Assembly: GCA_023053575.1 (NCBI GenBank)
Contig: JAKZAP010000016.1
Span: forward strand, 8,676,046 to 8,740,045
Origin: Branchinecta lynchi
Taxonomy: Eukaryota > Arthropoda > Branchiopoda > Anostraca > Branchinectidae
Length of the DNA: 64,000 nucleotides
Direction: 5' to 3'
Of the stretch, positions 44,292 through 56,216 are shown in pieces. The first letter of the stretch is position 1; each line of letters opens with the position of its first letter. Below the pieces are notes generated by a model. It ran no database searches. It had not been told where the DNA came from and saw only the letters and a program-made list of their open reading frames with translations. The position numbers were made by a program, and so were the translations under genes.

Positions 44292-45036
44292 GATTTGGCG
44301 AGACATAAGCAAAGATGGGCGAATCCAATCGTGAAAGGATTCGAATCGTCTGGGCTAGGTACGAATCCGATTCCGAATTCACCATTTCATGCTGAGGATT
44401 CGAATCCGGATTCAAATTCGACCTTAACCAAAACCAGATAATGTACATAGGTTACAGTTTGAAAATCTAAGGTGACAAAAACACTGCCCTAAGGGAAATG
44501 AGACGGTTAATTGGATGATGTGAACCATATTTCTAGATTTTCATATGTGAGTGTTATGGTAGGCCTATGGGTTTCCCCCCAGGGTTGGTCACCAAGAACC
44601 AGGGTGTACGAGTTACTTCAGGATACTTTGGGTTACTCAGGGTTACTTTGGGTTACTTTTGGTTACTTTGGGTTACATTGCATTGGGTTACTTTGGGTTA
44701 CTTTGAGATACTTTTGTGTTACTTTCCAGGGTGTACGAAGTTACTTTTGGTGACCAACCCTGGGTTTCCCCTCTGCAAGCAGGAATGGATTTGGGGCTCG
44801 TAAAGCGCAATACCTTGAGCGCAGTGTGTACAAATTGGGAAAAGATTAGAAATTGACGCGGATTCGTAAGATTCAAGGTTTTGAATCCGAGTCCGAATCC
44901 AGCCTGACAAGTAGAAGATTCGAATCCGGCAAAAATGACGAATCCTGCATTCGGATCGGAATCCGAATTTAGATTCGTCCATGTCTGGACATAAGGTATT
45001 TTTACGTTATTTTTTTCAATCAATCAATCAATCAAG
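44292..45036. repeat. GAATCC-rich element enclosing a hAT MITE, with (AATC)n tail
   Basis: GATTCGAATCCG-like words fill 44310-44425 and 44860-44985, in part inverted, on both sides of the MITE at 44579-44763. An AATC microsatellite at 45017-45036 begins a stretch (to about 45110) typical of a LINE 3' end on the minus strand. Confidence 0.45.
44579..44763. mobile_element. Short hAT MITE with 8-bp target duplication
   Basis: Terminal inverted repeat CCAGGGTTGGTCACCAA / TTGGTGACCAACCCTGG; GTTTCCCC on both sides (44571-44578 and 44764-44771). The second inner word GGTGTACGA follows near each end as a direct repeat. The centre is a tandem array of GGTTACTTT. At 185 bp it is the smallest transposon found here. 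Confidence 0.85.
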
Positions 45037-45519
45037 TTTAATCCGAATAGCTAAAAGCTAGAAAAGGAATACAAATTTACAAAATACACAGACAGAAAGA
45101 GTATGTTTATCTCCAAGGAGTATGTTGCTCGGTTGTTTCTCACTTAAAATAAAATATGAAAATAAACTCGGGGTGATTTTCGATTTTGTTGCTCGTATCC
45201 GGCAGGAAACACAATTTCAGCGGCAAGTTAAAAAATGTTAAAGTTCAAATTAAACAATTGTCTAATTTATCATGCATATAGACATAAAACTAAGGATCCT
45301 TGTAGTACAAAATAGTAGAGCGTAAGCCTTATGTTCTGTCTATCAAGGATGCATCTTGAATTTTATTTTTTTCCAGGCACTTGAAATTCCAGGCACCTCG
45401 GCATTTCTGTGAGTTTTAACCTGTGGGTCGAGTGTGTGACATCTTTTTATGGCACTTGCAGCTTCGCCGAAGTGCCATATACTGATCACTTTTACTTTAT
45501 ATTTGGAAAGACCTCGTGT

Positions 45520-46740
45520 CTCAGATGTCCCATTACAAGTCCGGACCGGATCCGATCAATGTGGGGGGAGTCGGGGGGGGGGAATACCGGGGATCGCCTT
45601 TTAAGGTGCTTCCCGATATGCTAGAACGTGAAAATTGGCTTGAACATTATAGACTTGGTAAGATTGGCTTAGAAATATTCTGTTCCTCGATCCGGGGGAT
45701 CGTGGGGGGATTTGAGGGATGGGGAATCGGGAATCTTGCGGCATGTATAACTTTCGAACGTGTGATCGGATCTTGATGAAACTTTATATTTGGAAAGACC
45801 TCGTGTCTCACATGTCCCATTACAAGTCCGGACTGGATCCGATCAATGTGGGGGGAGTCGGGGGGGGGGGGAAGCTTGTGACACACTTACAGTGTTGCGA
45901 TGGGGATGAAATTTGGTTGGAAGAACAAGCACAAACCCTAAAAACGGTACCGGATTCCGGCACTTGGGGGGAAGTTGTAGGGGGGGGGGGGTCCGGAATA
46001 CCGGTGATCGCCTTTTAAGGTACTTCCCGAACATTGACTTAAACCTGAACATTGGCTTAAACATTATAGACTTGGCAAGATTGGCTTAGAAATTTTCTGT
46101 TCTTGGGGGGATTTGAGGGATGGGGAATCCGGAGTCTTGAGGAATGTGTAACTTTCGAACGGGTGATCGAATCTTAATGAAACTTGATATTTGGAAAGAC
46201 CTCGTGTCTCAAGTGTCCCGAATCAAGTCCGGACCGGATCCGATGAGTATGGGGGGGGGGGGTGCAGGAGAGAACCGGAAATCTTGTGACACGCTTAGAG
46301 TGTAGCGGTCGGGATGAAACCTGGTGGGAAGAACAAGCACAGGCCGCCGATACGTCAGTGACAGAACCGGACCGAATCCGGCCGGGGGAGTTGTAGGGGG
46401 GGGGGGGGGGTCGGTTATCGCGAGTTAAGGTACTTCCAGATGTGCTAGGACGATTAGATTAGAAACTTGATTAGAAACTCTTAACATTAGAAACTTGACA
46501 AGGTTGACTTAGAAATTGTCACTTCCCAGATCGACCATCCCTGAAAGTACTCATCTTAACCTCAAAGGACAAAAATACTTTTAAGCAAAATTAAATTTGC
46601 CTATCATCACAGCCAAGTGCAAAAATTAAATACTTTTTTTTTTTTTTTACCAACCTATACATTCTCTTAATTTCCAAGGGCACATGATCGTTCTTATCTC
46701 AAGGGTCTTGCGTGCAAATGGTCAGAACAAACCCACGAAT
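45520..46740 (+). repeat. G-tract composite repeat, second plus-strand copy
   Basis: Units with G runs at 45557-45582, 45850-45871, 45966-45990, 46251-46263 and 46395-46411, each next to GGATCCGATCAATGTG or GGAATACCGGTGATCGC, with TATTTGGAAAGACCTCGTGTC between them. From 46550 it passes into the unit with CTTATCTCAAGGGT and TCAGAACAAACCCA also seen at 41.0 kb. Lies in dymeclin intron 4. Confidence 0.6.
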
Positions 46741-46981
46741 TGGCAAATTCCTACTTTCATCCTCTGACCCAGCTTTGCATATGCCATATGAGCTTCTAGC
46801 TCTTGTTTTTACAACCTTGACAGCGCGAACCTTAGCTGATGTACGTGTTACATATCCTTGCAAATGCCATAGGAGCTTACAGCTCTTGTTTAAATGCTGT
46901 GTATTTTCTCATGATTCCACACGCCTGGTTGACCCTTGGCTTAACCACGATCCGACAGTTTACTTCTCTTCTCTACTCTAG

Positions 46982-47089
46982 TGACCTTACTCATCACCTG
47001 TACATCGAAGCTATCAATATTCTACTTGTTCTTTGCTCACATCAGATGTTCACTGGATGCTTGAATTACCAGAAGTCAACAGTCTACAG
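46982..47089 (+). CDS. DYM: Dymeclin, coding exon 5
   Basis: Residues 164-199. Acceptor CTCTACTCTAG, donor GTTGGT (weaker than the other donors). DLTHHLYIEAINILLVLCSH aligns with DITYEISVEAISTMVVFLSC of human dymeclin. Phase 2 in and out. Confidence 0.9.
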
Positions 47090-47249
47090 GTTGGTACAGT
47101 TTTTTGAGTTCCAAACAAAACTGAAGGCTTTCCATGGCTTCGTAAACGTGTCCACCTGATCGTCCTAACGTCTATCTGGATCCGTAAGAACGGTAACTCC
47201 CCAACAGTTCCTGATAGTTTTTTCTGAAACTAGGTATAATGAATTTGAA

Positions 47250-47705
47250 TGAATTTATTTCCAAAAAGCCCGTGGGGCCATGGCAGGAAAATTACATAAA
47301 ATAGCACTCACAAACACAATGTTTACACCAAAAGGAGGGAACCCTTACTCGAAAAAAACGCTCCCGATGCTCCATAGACTGCTTGAGGAACCTCCCAAGC
47401 CGACGAAGGTCCCCAAAAATTTTCTTCCCCATGACTTTAACCAAATCCTCCTCCTCCAACCTAGTATATCCAAAAATCTCTTTACGCAGATCATTTAACT
47501 CAACGCAGCTACCCACCAGATGCAAAATATCCTCCCCTAGTGAACCGCACGTAGGGCAGAAGTAAGGACCAGAACATAGCTTAACTTTACCTATAAACTT
47601 TCTTCTTTCCCCCAATGGTAGAGAATCCGCCCGCAGACTCACCATCCATTTAAGTTCCTCTGGTCTAAGCCCCGCTTTATACAGATGCTTCCAGTCGAAA
47701 GTAAA
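47250..47705 (-). pseudogene. LINE C-terminal fragment
   Basis: The minus strand codes DWKHLYKAGLRPEELKW, then FCPTCGSLGEDILHLVGSC, a CCHC-type zinc knuckle like those at the C-terminus of many non-LTR retrotransposon ORF2 proteins, and ends at a stop at 47292. After the stop comes GGCTTTTTGGAAATAAATTC(A)TTCA, resembling a LINE 3' tail. 5'-truncated, as usual for LINEs. Lies antisense in dymeclin intron 5. Confidence 0.65.
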
Positions 47706-48212
47706 GTCAAGTCAACAGACCGGTTTTCACCTCAACAATTAAAGATGGACGATACAGAGGGTTGTCCGATCAAGTTGGTTAGACGGCTGATAAAAGGGTA
47801 AAAAGATAATTTGGCTTCGAAAGATCAGTTTAGCTGGTAGTCCGGCAAATTGGAAAACTAAGATGAATTTGAAAAGACAAAATATATAGTCAATAAGGGT
47901 AAAAGAACGCACTGGAGAAGCCATGCTTTCAATTCAGTATCGGATAGAACAGTCGGTGCACAAACTCCCTAAGTTTGTATTATGGACTAGACAGAGTCAG
48001 GTTTCTGTCTATTCAAAGTTCAGTGTGGAGAGTACCACCTATTTGTTGTCGTAGCTGCTTTTCTAGAAATCGGAAACCAAGGAAATTTATAAGACGAGAA
48101 AGATTACAGAGAAATCATGCTCTTGGGAGGTCCTTTGTGATGAATAACTATTAACACAACTTGATGTGCACGTGATAGCTCAGTGCAAAATATTGGAACT
48201 CGTTTGTTTCAG
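47706..48212. other. Rest of intron 5
   Basis: Non-coding, nothing recognised, ending at the exon 6 acceptor CGTTTGTTTCAG. Confidence 0.4.
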
Positions 48213-48352
48213 AATACTGTTCTCCGAGCGATGTCGAATCCATGCAGGTTTGCTTGTGAAGCGATTGCTTTCAAACTTCGTGCAGAGATTACCAACGCCA
48301 TCAACATGGTTCGGACAGGCGGAAGGAGGCAGCCTCGTATTAGGAATAGCTT
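48213..48352 (+). CDS. DYM: Dymeclin, coding exon 6
   Basis: Residues 200-246. Acceptor TTTGTTTCAG, donor GTAAGT. AGLLVKRLLSNFVQRLPTP and GGSLVLGIA align with the human segment TSKLVKTLLYNFIRQEKPPP...GGGLLYGLAS. Enters in phase 2, leaves in phase 1. Confidence 0.92.
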
Positions 48353-48465
48353 GTAAGTAATCATTATTTGGTATCATTATTTTGGCTGTCGGGTAGGCCG
48401 CGGGGTTGCAAACTGTTTAAGATTTGGTTTCTTGCGACGTGAGTGACCTAGCAAACCCATCTTTT

Positions 48466-49076
48466 TGCTATCCCAAAACGTACGTGGAGGGATACCTATA
48501 ACATCGCAAAAGTTATCCGTCCGTCTGTAGAGCACGATAACTCTCGAAGGGAATAAGATATTTTGATGGAACTTGGTGTGAGGATTGTTTGGGTCAAGGG
48601 TTTGGGTCAAGGGTCAAGGCATTTGGGTGTGGGGGAGGGGGTTCAAATTAAGGGACAAGCAAAATATTTTTAAATAGCTAATGTGATAGTCAATTATGGG
48701 GTAAGAAGACATGCTGAACCGGACAAGTAGTTCGTCGGGACTCTGGCAAAACCCGGAAAGTAAAGTCAAAGTTTTATTTAAAGTTGATTAGATGTTCTTT
48801 ATAGCGATAAGGAGATACGCTGGATTCGTTTCTGGTTTTTTTTTTTTTTTGCTGGACTAGTAGTTCGCTTGAAATTCGGTCGAAACAGCAAATTTGGCAG
48901 AAGTAAAGCAGGAAGTTTCGGTCAGTACCGTCAAAATAGATATGGCTTATAGAGGTATATCTGAACTTGGCTGTCTCTGATGATTAGCCTGGCGAAGACT
49001 GGATCTGGCGAAGACAAGACCCAATTGTCTGGATCAAATATTAGATTTTTGGGATCCTATCGACCCCTTTGGTCTT
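48466..49076 (+). mobile_element. Family G, copy K, reduced repeat region
   Basis: Head TGCTATCCCAAAACGTACGTGG, one central unit, tail GGGATCCTATCGACCC ending GGTCTT. Shortest copy with both ends (611 bp). Confidence 0.76.
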
Positions 49077-49864
49077 AACTATCCTTTCTTGTTATTTCTC
49101 TATATCCTACTTTGGTTCCATTCATTTAGTGTTCTCGTACTCGTTATCTTCCCAGCTCTGCCATTTTAATGGTCTAGCGTTGTAAGTAAGTATATTTACG
49201 CTAAAGCTGACGTCTATGGTAGGCCTACATGAGAAAATACAAAAAAAAAAAAAACATTTTGCTTGCCTCAAAAAGAAACAGAAATCCGGAATAAACCTAT
49301 AAAAAGTGCTATTGTACGTCATTTCAAAAAAGATAACCGTCCAAATATGTGGTCCCAATGGTCTAATGAGGTCCCGTCAATTCACCCACATGTCAGTTCA
49401 CATAAACGTCAGTTCGCCTGCAAAATCTTTTACTACCACCAAATTTGTGTGAAAAGTATTCGCTAAGCAACGGGGAAAATTGACAAGAAGTTAGAATAGC
49501 CGAAGCGAATTAATCCTGCTGGCGGCGTCTATTCGCCCGCGTGAATCCGAATCTGAATTCTATAGGCACAAGACTTAACTCTCGAAACGAAAAATAAAAC
49601 GGATTTGCATTTTCAAATGTAGCCTACATGTAATTTTTAAATGGCTTGACAAGCCCTTAAGATGACCTTTAGCGTTCTTAGACTTGGGACTTATCTAATA
49701 GAAAGAATGAGAATTAATTGACCATCAGTCTGCCTCTTAAGTCACGTGTCATCACTGGAAAGACTAGACTCAGGCATTGCAACCGTGAATCATAAAATTG
49801 GCGAAGGAGATATTCGTAACTAAAAGTTGTTTTCGAGCGAAGTTCATTGACAGTTTTATTGCAG
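49077..49864. other. Rest of intron 6
   Basis: Non-coding; an A14 run lies at 49241-49254. No element is recognised. Confidence 0.35.
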
Positions 49865-50026
49865 CTAGTTTGTGGAATGCTTTTTCGCTGAGGAGGGGCG
49901 ATGCGAATGTCGTGCAGGAATCCCCATTGGCTGAACTGTCGTTGCTACTGTTGCTGGTCTTGACCAATCAGGCTGCGCCTGAGAACCCGTACAGGATCGC
50001 TCTTACTACTTTCTCTCATTCGAAAG
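49865..50026 (+). CDS. DYM: Dymeclin, coding exon 7
   Basis: Residues 247-300. Acceptor TTTTATTGCAG, donor GTAAGA. ESPLAELSLLLLLVLTNQ and ENPYRIALTTF are near-identical in pattern to human SPLANQSLLLLLVLANL...PNPYRQAIMSF, one of the best-conserved parts of the family and the strongest single piece of evidence for the identification. Phase 1 in and out. Confidence 0.95.
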
Positions 50027-50206
50027 GTAAGAACTTTAATTGAAAGCAGAAGAGAAACACCCAATTATTCCATTAGTGAAGTTTATGAGTTTTCTTCTTC
50101 TTGTGTTTCCCCTTCTTTTCTCGCTTGTATGTTGTGACGATTCAGTCGAGCAAACACGTCTAGCGAGCCAGTTACACCAAGAACAAATAATCTGCCAGAA
50201 GCTCCG

Positions 50207-50610
50207 TCTCCCTATCTCTGTAATACGACCATGCGAGTTGAATATATTCTGATACCCTACCCGATGCAAACGAGCGAAGGAGGAGCTACGCAGAACATCA
50301 TAATGTGTTACCTCTGCAAACAGCTACATCGCAGTAGAACCCCGCAGAAGAATACGAACGCCGTCTGAGTCGCCCTTCACAGCTTATTGGTTGTCTACCA
50401 TTGTGGCGTCACGTCTGACTCGCTGCAGACTGGGTTTTCCACCCCTGTTTTTTTCATCTGGTAGGCGCATCGGTGAAGAAGGAAGTATACAGCTATCTAC
50501 TCAAACTTCAGATCAAGTACCTCTAGCTCTGCTCAGTTTTACCGGGGTATCCATAATCGCTGCATGGACCAATGACGGAGGTTCTGTCGGATTAGTTGTT
50601 CTTGGTTACT
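50207..50610. repeat. Dispersed repeat, pair of 5262-5615
   Basis: Matches 5262-5615 in order over most of its length. Intron 7 of dymeclin. Confidence 0.55.
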
Positions 50611-50810
50611 CGCAATGGTTTGTCGACCAAGTTAGTCAAGATTAGGCCTACCGCAAAACAGAAAGCATAGGCACCAAGAGTCCAATGAACTTGACATGTG
50701 ACCTCCTGCATGGGGAAAGTCAGTCGAATTGTGGCACAGTGATATTTGCAAGATTGTTATTTTCGATACCTTGTGTAAAGCACTTTTGTTCTTTTTGGTT
50801 CTCTCTTTAA

Positions 50811-51254
50811 AGTTTAACTGAAAAGCCAACTTATTTTTGTATCAGTTGATTGAATACACTGGGTCATTTGGTCAGCCAAGGTATTTTTTTTATTATTTCC
50901 CACTATCTGCTCTAGTAGTGACGTTCGGAATATCTATGGGCGTCCCCACAACCGAAATTCTACTATGGCGCGAAAAATTTGAATCTCAACACAAACGCGG
51001 CTTTTCAGTGAGCAGTGGTGAGCTTGGTAAAAACTGCTTATTGCCTGATCGCAAATTTTTCGTAAATATTTTTCCTCAAGCATACAACAGAGGTACAGGC
51101 GTCAAGAGTTACCACAAATCCGACAGGGAAAGTCCACGATTCGAAAATCGATTCTTCCTGAATAGCAGAGCAACGAAGTAACGAATCGGGCTTCGAGCCT
51201 ATATTTAAGTGAATATCGATGCGTACTCCTGTCTCAGCCCTTATTGGTTAGACT
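50811..51254. mobile_element. TTAA-target MITE, family T3, copy 2
   Basis: AGTTTAACTGAAAAGCC to TTGGTTAGACT, TTAA on both sides (50807-50810 and 51255-51258). The terminal inverted repeat is imperfect (AGTYTAACYRA). The 114-codon frame inside is not conserved in the copy at 20253-20749. Confidence 0.7.
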
Positions 51255-51258
51255 TTAA

Positions 51259-52802
51259 AGTACTTATGCAAACCTGGACTTCTCAATTGTAGACATTGGC
51301 GGAGAAGTTCAAAATTCAAGATGCAAGTGTTACCCTTTTCCTCGTCGCTTTAAAAATTATGGACAACTTGGCCCAACCAACCATGACATTATTCTTTGCT
51401 TCCTGGCAGAAAATTGAAAATTTATTGTCTTTTATGTGTTTTATTTATTTTCTTTCACTTCCTCCACTTTTTAAAAATGGCATGCTACAAAGAAAAGATA
51501 CTTACCTACATACTTCAATCCAAAATCAAACTTCAGCGATTCATATATACCCACTTTCTGATTCGCTAAACGGGGGAAACGTGACAAGATTTCAGGCATT
51601 AGACTCCATCCTTAATAGCAACTACCCTCGAACAGGTAGATAAATTGATACTTTATTACGAAACGAACTCTCACAACATTTGACTGTCAAACTTATTGTT
51701 TTTGTTAAAGCACAATGGAGACTTCTAATGCTTTACTTTGTATTACATGCTTCACAAATAAACATTTCCGACTTCCTTTAGAAGGCGCTACGAAAATCGG
51801 CCGTTTTCTTGTTATCCTTGTCTTTACCTCTCTGGCATTTCGGCGATCCAGATCTTAGGAGCTGGGAACTCCCAGCAATGCTTGATAGAAAAGAATATAT
51901 TTGAGACATCACCAAAGTCAAGCCGCAGATGCAGTTTACCTGATTGTTCCAGTGTTTCATCAGAAGTTCCATGGCTTAAAGTGCCTATTCAAAGTTTTTC
52001 TTTGTGGAATAGTGTTGTGAAGCTTAATTAGCTTGCTTTATAAAATGTACCAGAATATGCAATATGCTTATAAAAAATAACATAGGTACACAAATCTTTC
52101 AAAAACAAATATTCTTTTTCAAATCTGAATTATACAAGCTGATTTATGCATAAAATAAAGACCTACTAAGTATTATAAGAAATATCACTTTTATCTTTGT
52201 CCAAGCTAGTAAATTGAGCATTTACTGGCCTAAATACGCTTTGAAATATCACAGAGAGGAAAATGTTGAAAAAGCTGCTGATCTAGGGGGTAAGCATTGT
52301 TCCTAGGTTGTTACAGAGTGGGATTGGGGTAGTTCGATGTGCCCATTGAACTTTAAGTACATTGTAATAACATGGGGCATTGACATTTACATTTAAATAA
52401 CTAGACAACGGTCAAGAAATGACCCATCAAACAGGTTGCCAACATGCCATTGCTGATTATTCACTAATGATTCGTTCGCTTCATGGAAGGAATGTGAATC
52501 CCAGCGTCGCAGAACAGCACAAACGAGAGGCAGAGGGGCTAGATACTCCGCAAGATAGATATATGGTATTAATAAATAGATACTCCATCTAGTTGCTGCA
52601 ACACTTCACGTTGCCTAGGCAACGTAAATCTAGTTTATCTTCCTTCTGCCTTCGCTGAACGAATTCGAAACTATGAACACGTCGAGCCTGCATTATTTGT
52701 TTAACATTCGCATACCCTTCGGGTACGATCTTACTTTTACACCATTTTCCGCCCATTTCCAAATTTGGTTATTTAACCTGTTTATTGCTTCCCATTCGTT
52801 AA
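51259..52802. other. Rest of intron 7, no feature
   Basis: AT-rich non-coding sequence. A 115-codon frame (51296-51643) shows no recognisable domain and does not fit between dymeclin exons 7 and 8, which join in frame without it. Confidence 0.4.
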
Positions 52803-53179
52803 AGGACCCGTCGCACTATCTACTTTTCATCTTTCAGTATTTTAATATATGTGAATATTTAAGAGTAGGCTGTGCTTTCAAAAAATAATCCACGGTCTTG
52901 TGCTACGTTAAGCCTTTTCCGAGACCCGTTGACTTATAGAGAAAACAGGGAAACAATTTACAGAACCGGCTTTTCTGATAAAAAAAAACTTCTCGCAGAC
53001 AACCGTCGACAGCGTGATAAACGTCGAAGGCAAAACAGCAAAACGCGGCAAGTGAGAAATGAGTGTGGTTTTGTTAGAGGGTTGGAATGTACAGTACGAA
53101 ATTAGGGTCTCCGGGTTGAGAAATATATGGAGCGACTATGGAAGTAGGTTGCATTAGTATTGTAGGTAAGACAGGTCCT
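52803..53179 (+). mobile_element. T2 element, uninterrupted copy
   Basis: AGGACCCGTCGCACTATC to AAGACAGGTCCT, TTAA on both sides (52799-52802, 53180-53183). At CTACGTTAAGCCTTTTCCG it has the single TTAA into which T1 inserted in the 13.3-kb copy, and at CGGCTTTTCTGATAAAAA the site filled by family G there. Confidence 0.8.
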
Positions 53180-53769
53180 TTAACGAATTCGGTAATCTCC
53201 GCGCCTTTGTTTAATCCTGACCTATTTCACTGCCTCGGTCCGTCCGTTTGCAGATTCTGTGATTTAACGTGCTTATTTGGTTCCCAGTCGTCATCGAACT
53301 GGGTAATTCACCGGACTTTTCGTTAGTCCGTATATGTTCGATTGCCCAGTCAGTCCATTTAATATTTCGGTGATTAATCAGATTCATTTGTTGAGAGAGA
53401 GAGAGAGAGACTTTAATTTAAAAAAACGGCTTTCACAGCGCGTGGCGCCGAATTGGCGTTTCACGTCAGGTTATTTGCACACTTATCAGATACAAACCGA
53501 TCGTCAACGAGAAACTGAGTCAACACAAGAAAATAATACACAAGGTTTACAAACGCAGGAATGAAACTCTTCCTGTATCTTTCGTGGATTGGTGGGAGAG
53601 GTTGAAGGATGGGGACTTTCTGGGAGTTGGGTTCTTTACCGTATTCGCTAATTCACCGGACTATTGTTTAGTTCGTATCTATTACCGGACTTCGGTTGTT
53701 GTAGGCCGTCTTTAACTGGTTCCGAACAGGCCTATTGATGGGTAGTAACTAAACACACATTTGTTTCAG
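53180..53769. other. Intron 7, last part
   Basis: Non-coding; a (GA)8 microsatellite lies at 53394-53410. The acceptor of exon 8 is ACATTTGTTTCAG. Confidence 0.4.
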
Positions 53770-54077
53770 ATCAGGCCGAAGTATCCCCCGTTCACACATC
53801 TGCCTCCTTCAAGCTAGACTACGTGCCTCTGTACTCTGCGATCTGTGATCACTTGGAAGATGAACGAGTATCACTTCTCCTGTACATGTTCCTGAACGAA
53901 CACTCTCAATTCAGGGAGTTCATCCTCTCCCAAGAAAGAATAGAGGATTTGGTTGTGCCAATTCTGAAAGTGTTGTATGGAACGCCATCTTGCGGCTCGC
54001 ACCATGTATATATGTCGTTGATCAACTTGCTCATATTGAGCGAGAATGATGACTTCAATGTGGCTGTTCATAGTAGG
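53770..54077 (+). CDS. DYM: Dymeclin, coding exon 8
   Basis: Residues 301-403, the largest exon. Acceptor TTTGTTTCAG, donor GGGTGAGT. DEDERVSLLLYMFL-type helix, then EDLVVPILKVLYGTP and SHHVYMSLINLLILSENDDF, aligning with ENLVLPILEILYH...[20 protein letters not shown] in human. Enters in phase 1 and leaves in phase 0 after CATAGTAGG. The open frame runs on into the intron, so the end is set by the GTGAGT donor and by exact joining to exon 9. Confidence 0.94.
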
Positions 54078-54567
54078 GTGAGTCGTACTAATTACTTTAA
54101 AGCGCAAATGAGTAGCTGTTGTTTCTGTTCCAGTATTCGAACATGCGTGACGTCTTTTAAACTCATTCCATCGATTACATTTATTCAGTATAAACTGCGA
54201 GCTGATTTTACGTCGCAGATACAACAAATGATCGAACGTTCAGCATAACTGCTGAGTCACTTGGGTTCCAATTTACATCAACAAAACATAGATACAGTAT
54301 AATAACAAAAAGGCCAAGCATAGCTCCTTAATCTCATTCTGGAAGATCAAATAACAACCAAGTTTTGTTTAAAAAAACAATAAATAAATAAAAGAAAGTA
54401 AGAGTTAAACAGCTTTACTATCTGATGCTACGATTGCTTTGCAGAAGTCATCGAGTCATTTAAAATAAATACCAATGGCCACTCAGATACTAACTGCCAG
54501 ACTTCTTTCCCGCCTTTTGACAAAACCGAGGCCCCTGTGTTGGTGATGATGGAAGTGAGACGAATTT

Positions 54568-54671
54568 TTCAGATACCACGATCAGTTTTGACCGTGGTAT
54601 TTGAATATCAGTTACTACAGTAACTGGCCAGATACCACGTAACGGCCAAAGCGCCTTTTGACCGTGGTATA
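54568..54671. mobile_element. Foldback element, partial third copy
   Basis: CAGATACCACGATCAG, GACCGTGGTATTTG, AACTGGCCAGATACCACG and again GACCGTGGTATAAG: only the arms remain. Confidence 0.5.
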
Positions 54672-54729
54672 AGATAAGCTCATGGAAGCTGGAAGCTCAT
54701 ATTGCACTTGCAAGGCTGTTTCAGAGGAT

Positions 54730-55066
54730 GAAATATAAACTTTGCCTTTTCGTGGGTTTGTTCTGATCATCTGTCCTCAGAACCTTGAGATAAGAATGAT
54801 CATGGACTTGGAAATTACGAGAATGTATCGTATGGTAAAAAGTATTTTATGTTCGAACTTGGCTGTAATGATGCGCACTTTAAAGGCGCTAGAAATTCAT
54901 CTCTAAGCAAAGCAATTGAGCCAAAAATGATAATGGGCTCATTGGGGATCATGAAAATGTGTATAGTGCTTAAAAGTATTTTTCTTACTTTGAATGAACG
55001 AATTCATTGCATGAAAAAACCCATGGGGTCGTGGCAACAAAACAAAATGAAAACACAGCTAACTAC
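54730..55066. repeat. Inverted composite repeat and LINE 3' end
   Basis: 54745-54985 is the inverse of the 130-bp units at 40.7-41.1 kb (CACTTTAAAGGCGCTAG, GGGGATCATGA). 54990-55050 resembles the LINE tail at 47228-47300 (TGAATGAACGAATTCATT, CATGGGGTCGTGGCA). Confidence 0.5.
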
Positions 55067-56216
55067 AACAAGACCAAAGGTGTCGATGGGATCCCAAAAA
55101 TCTAATATTTGATTCAGACAATCGAGTCTTGTCTTCGCCAGATCCAGTCTTGGACAGGCTAATCATCAGAGAAAACCAAGTTCAGATATACCTCTATAAG
55201 CCATATCTATTTTGACGATACTGACCGAGACTTCCTGCCGATTTCATAGCGAACTACTAGTCCAGCAAAAAAAAATACAGAAACAAAGCAAGCGTATCTC
55301 CTTATCCCTATAAAGAACATCTAATCAACTTTGAATAAAAGTTTGACTTCGAAAAATCCGGTTACAACCGGATTCCGGAATAATTTTATGTCCGGGTAAA
55401 AAACCATTGTCATAAACCGACACAGCCTCTCTTCTTACCCCTTAATCTGTCATCTAATCGAACCTTTGCTTTTAAAAATTTTTCCGGTTTTGGCCGGATT
55501 CCGGGCGAACTAGCTGTCCAGCGAGAAAACGATTTTCAGCATCGTGTTCGGCATGTCTTTTTACCCATAAATCAAACATTTAATTAACTTCAGATTAAAC
55601 TTTTACTTTTAACCAACTTTCCGGTTTTCGCCGGATTCCGGGCGAACTACATGTTCGGGTAGAAAATTGTTTTCACATAAGTGTTCAGCATGTCTTGTTG
55701 TCCTAAATCGAACACCTAATCAACTCGAATTAAAACTTCTAATTTTAACAAACTTTCCGGTTTCGGCCGGATTCCGGGCGAACTACTTGTCCGTCGAGAA
55801 AATGGTTTTCACCATCGTCTTCAGCATGTCTTCCTACCCCTCAATCGAACATCTAATCAACTTCAAATAAAACTTTTACTTTTAACACACTTTCCGGTTT
55901 TGGCCGGATTCCGGGCGAACTACTCGCCCGATGACAAAATAGTTTTCACCATCGTGCTCAACATGTCTTCTTACCCCATAATCGACTATCACATTAGCTG
56001 TTTCAAAATATTTCTTTTGCCCCTTAATTTGAACCCCCACCCCTAAATGTAGGGCTACAAAGCCCATCTATGAACTTGACTGGTTCGACGACCCAAAGAA
56101 CACTTGGTGTGAGGAACACCAAGTTTAATCAAAATATCTCATTCCCTTCGAGAGTTATCGTGCTTACAGACGGGCAGACGGACAACTTTTGCGATGTCAT
56201 AGGTATCCCTCTACTC
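55067..56216 (-). mobile_element. Family G, copy L
   Basis: AACAAGACCAAAGG tail on the left, five inverted central repeats, head reached at GATGTCATAGGTATCCCTCTAC where it stops about 20 bp short of the usual GGGATCCC end. Confidence 0.8.

Noticed and set aside
51296..51643. 115-codon frame in dymeclin intron 7
   Set aside because: No family match, and exons 7 and 8 join in frame without it.
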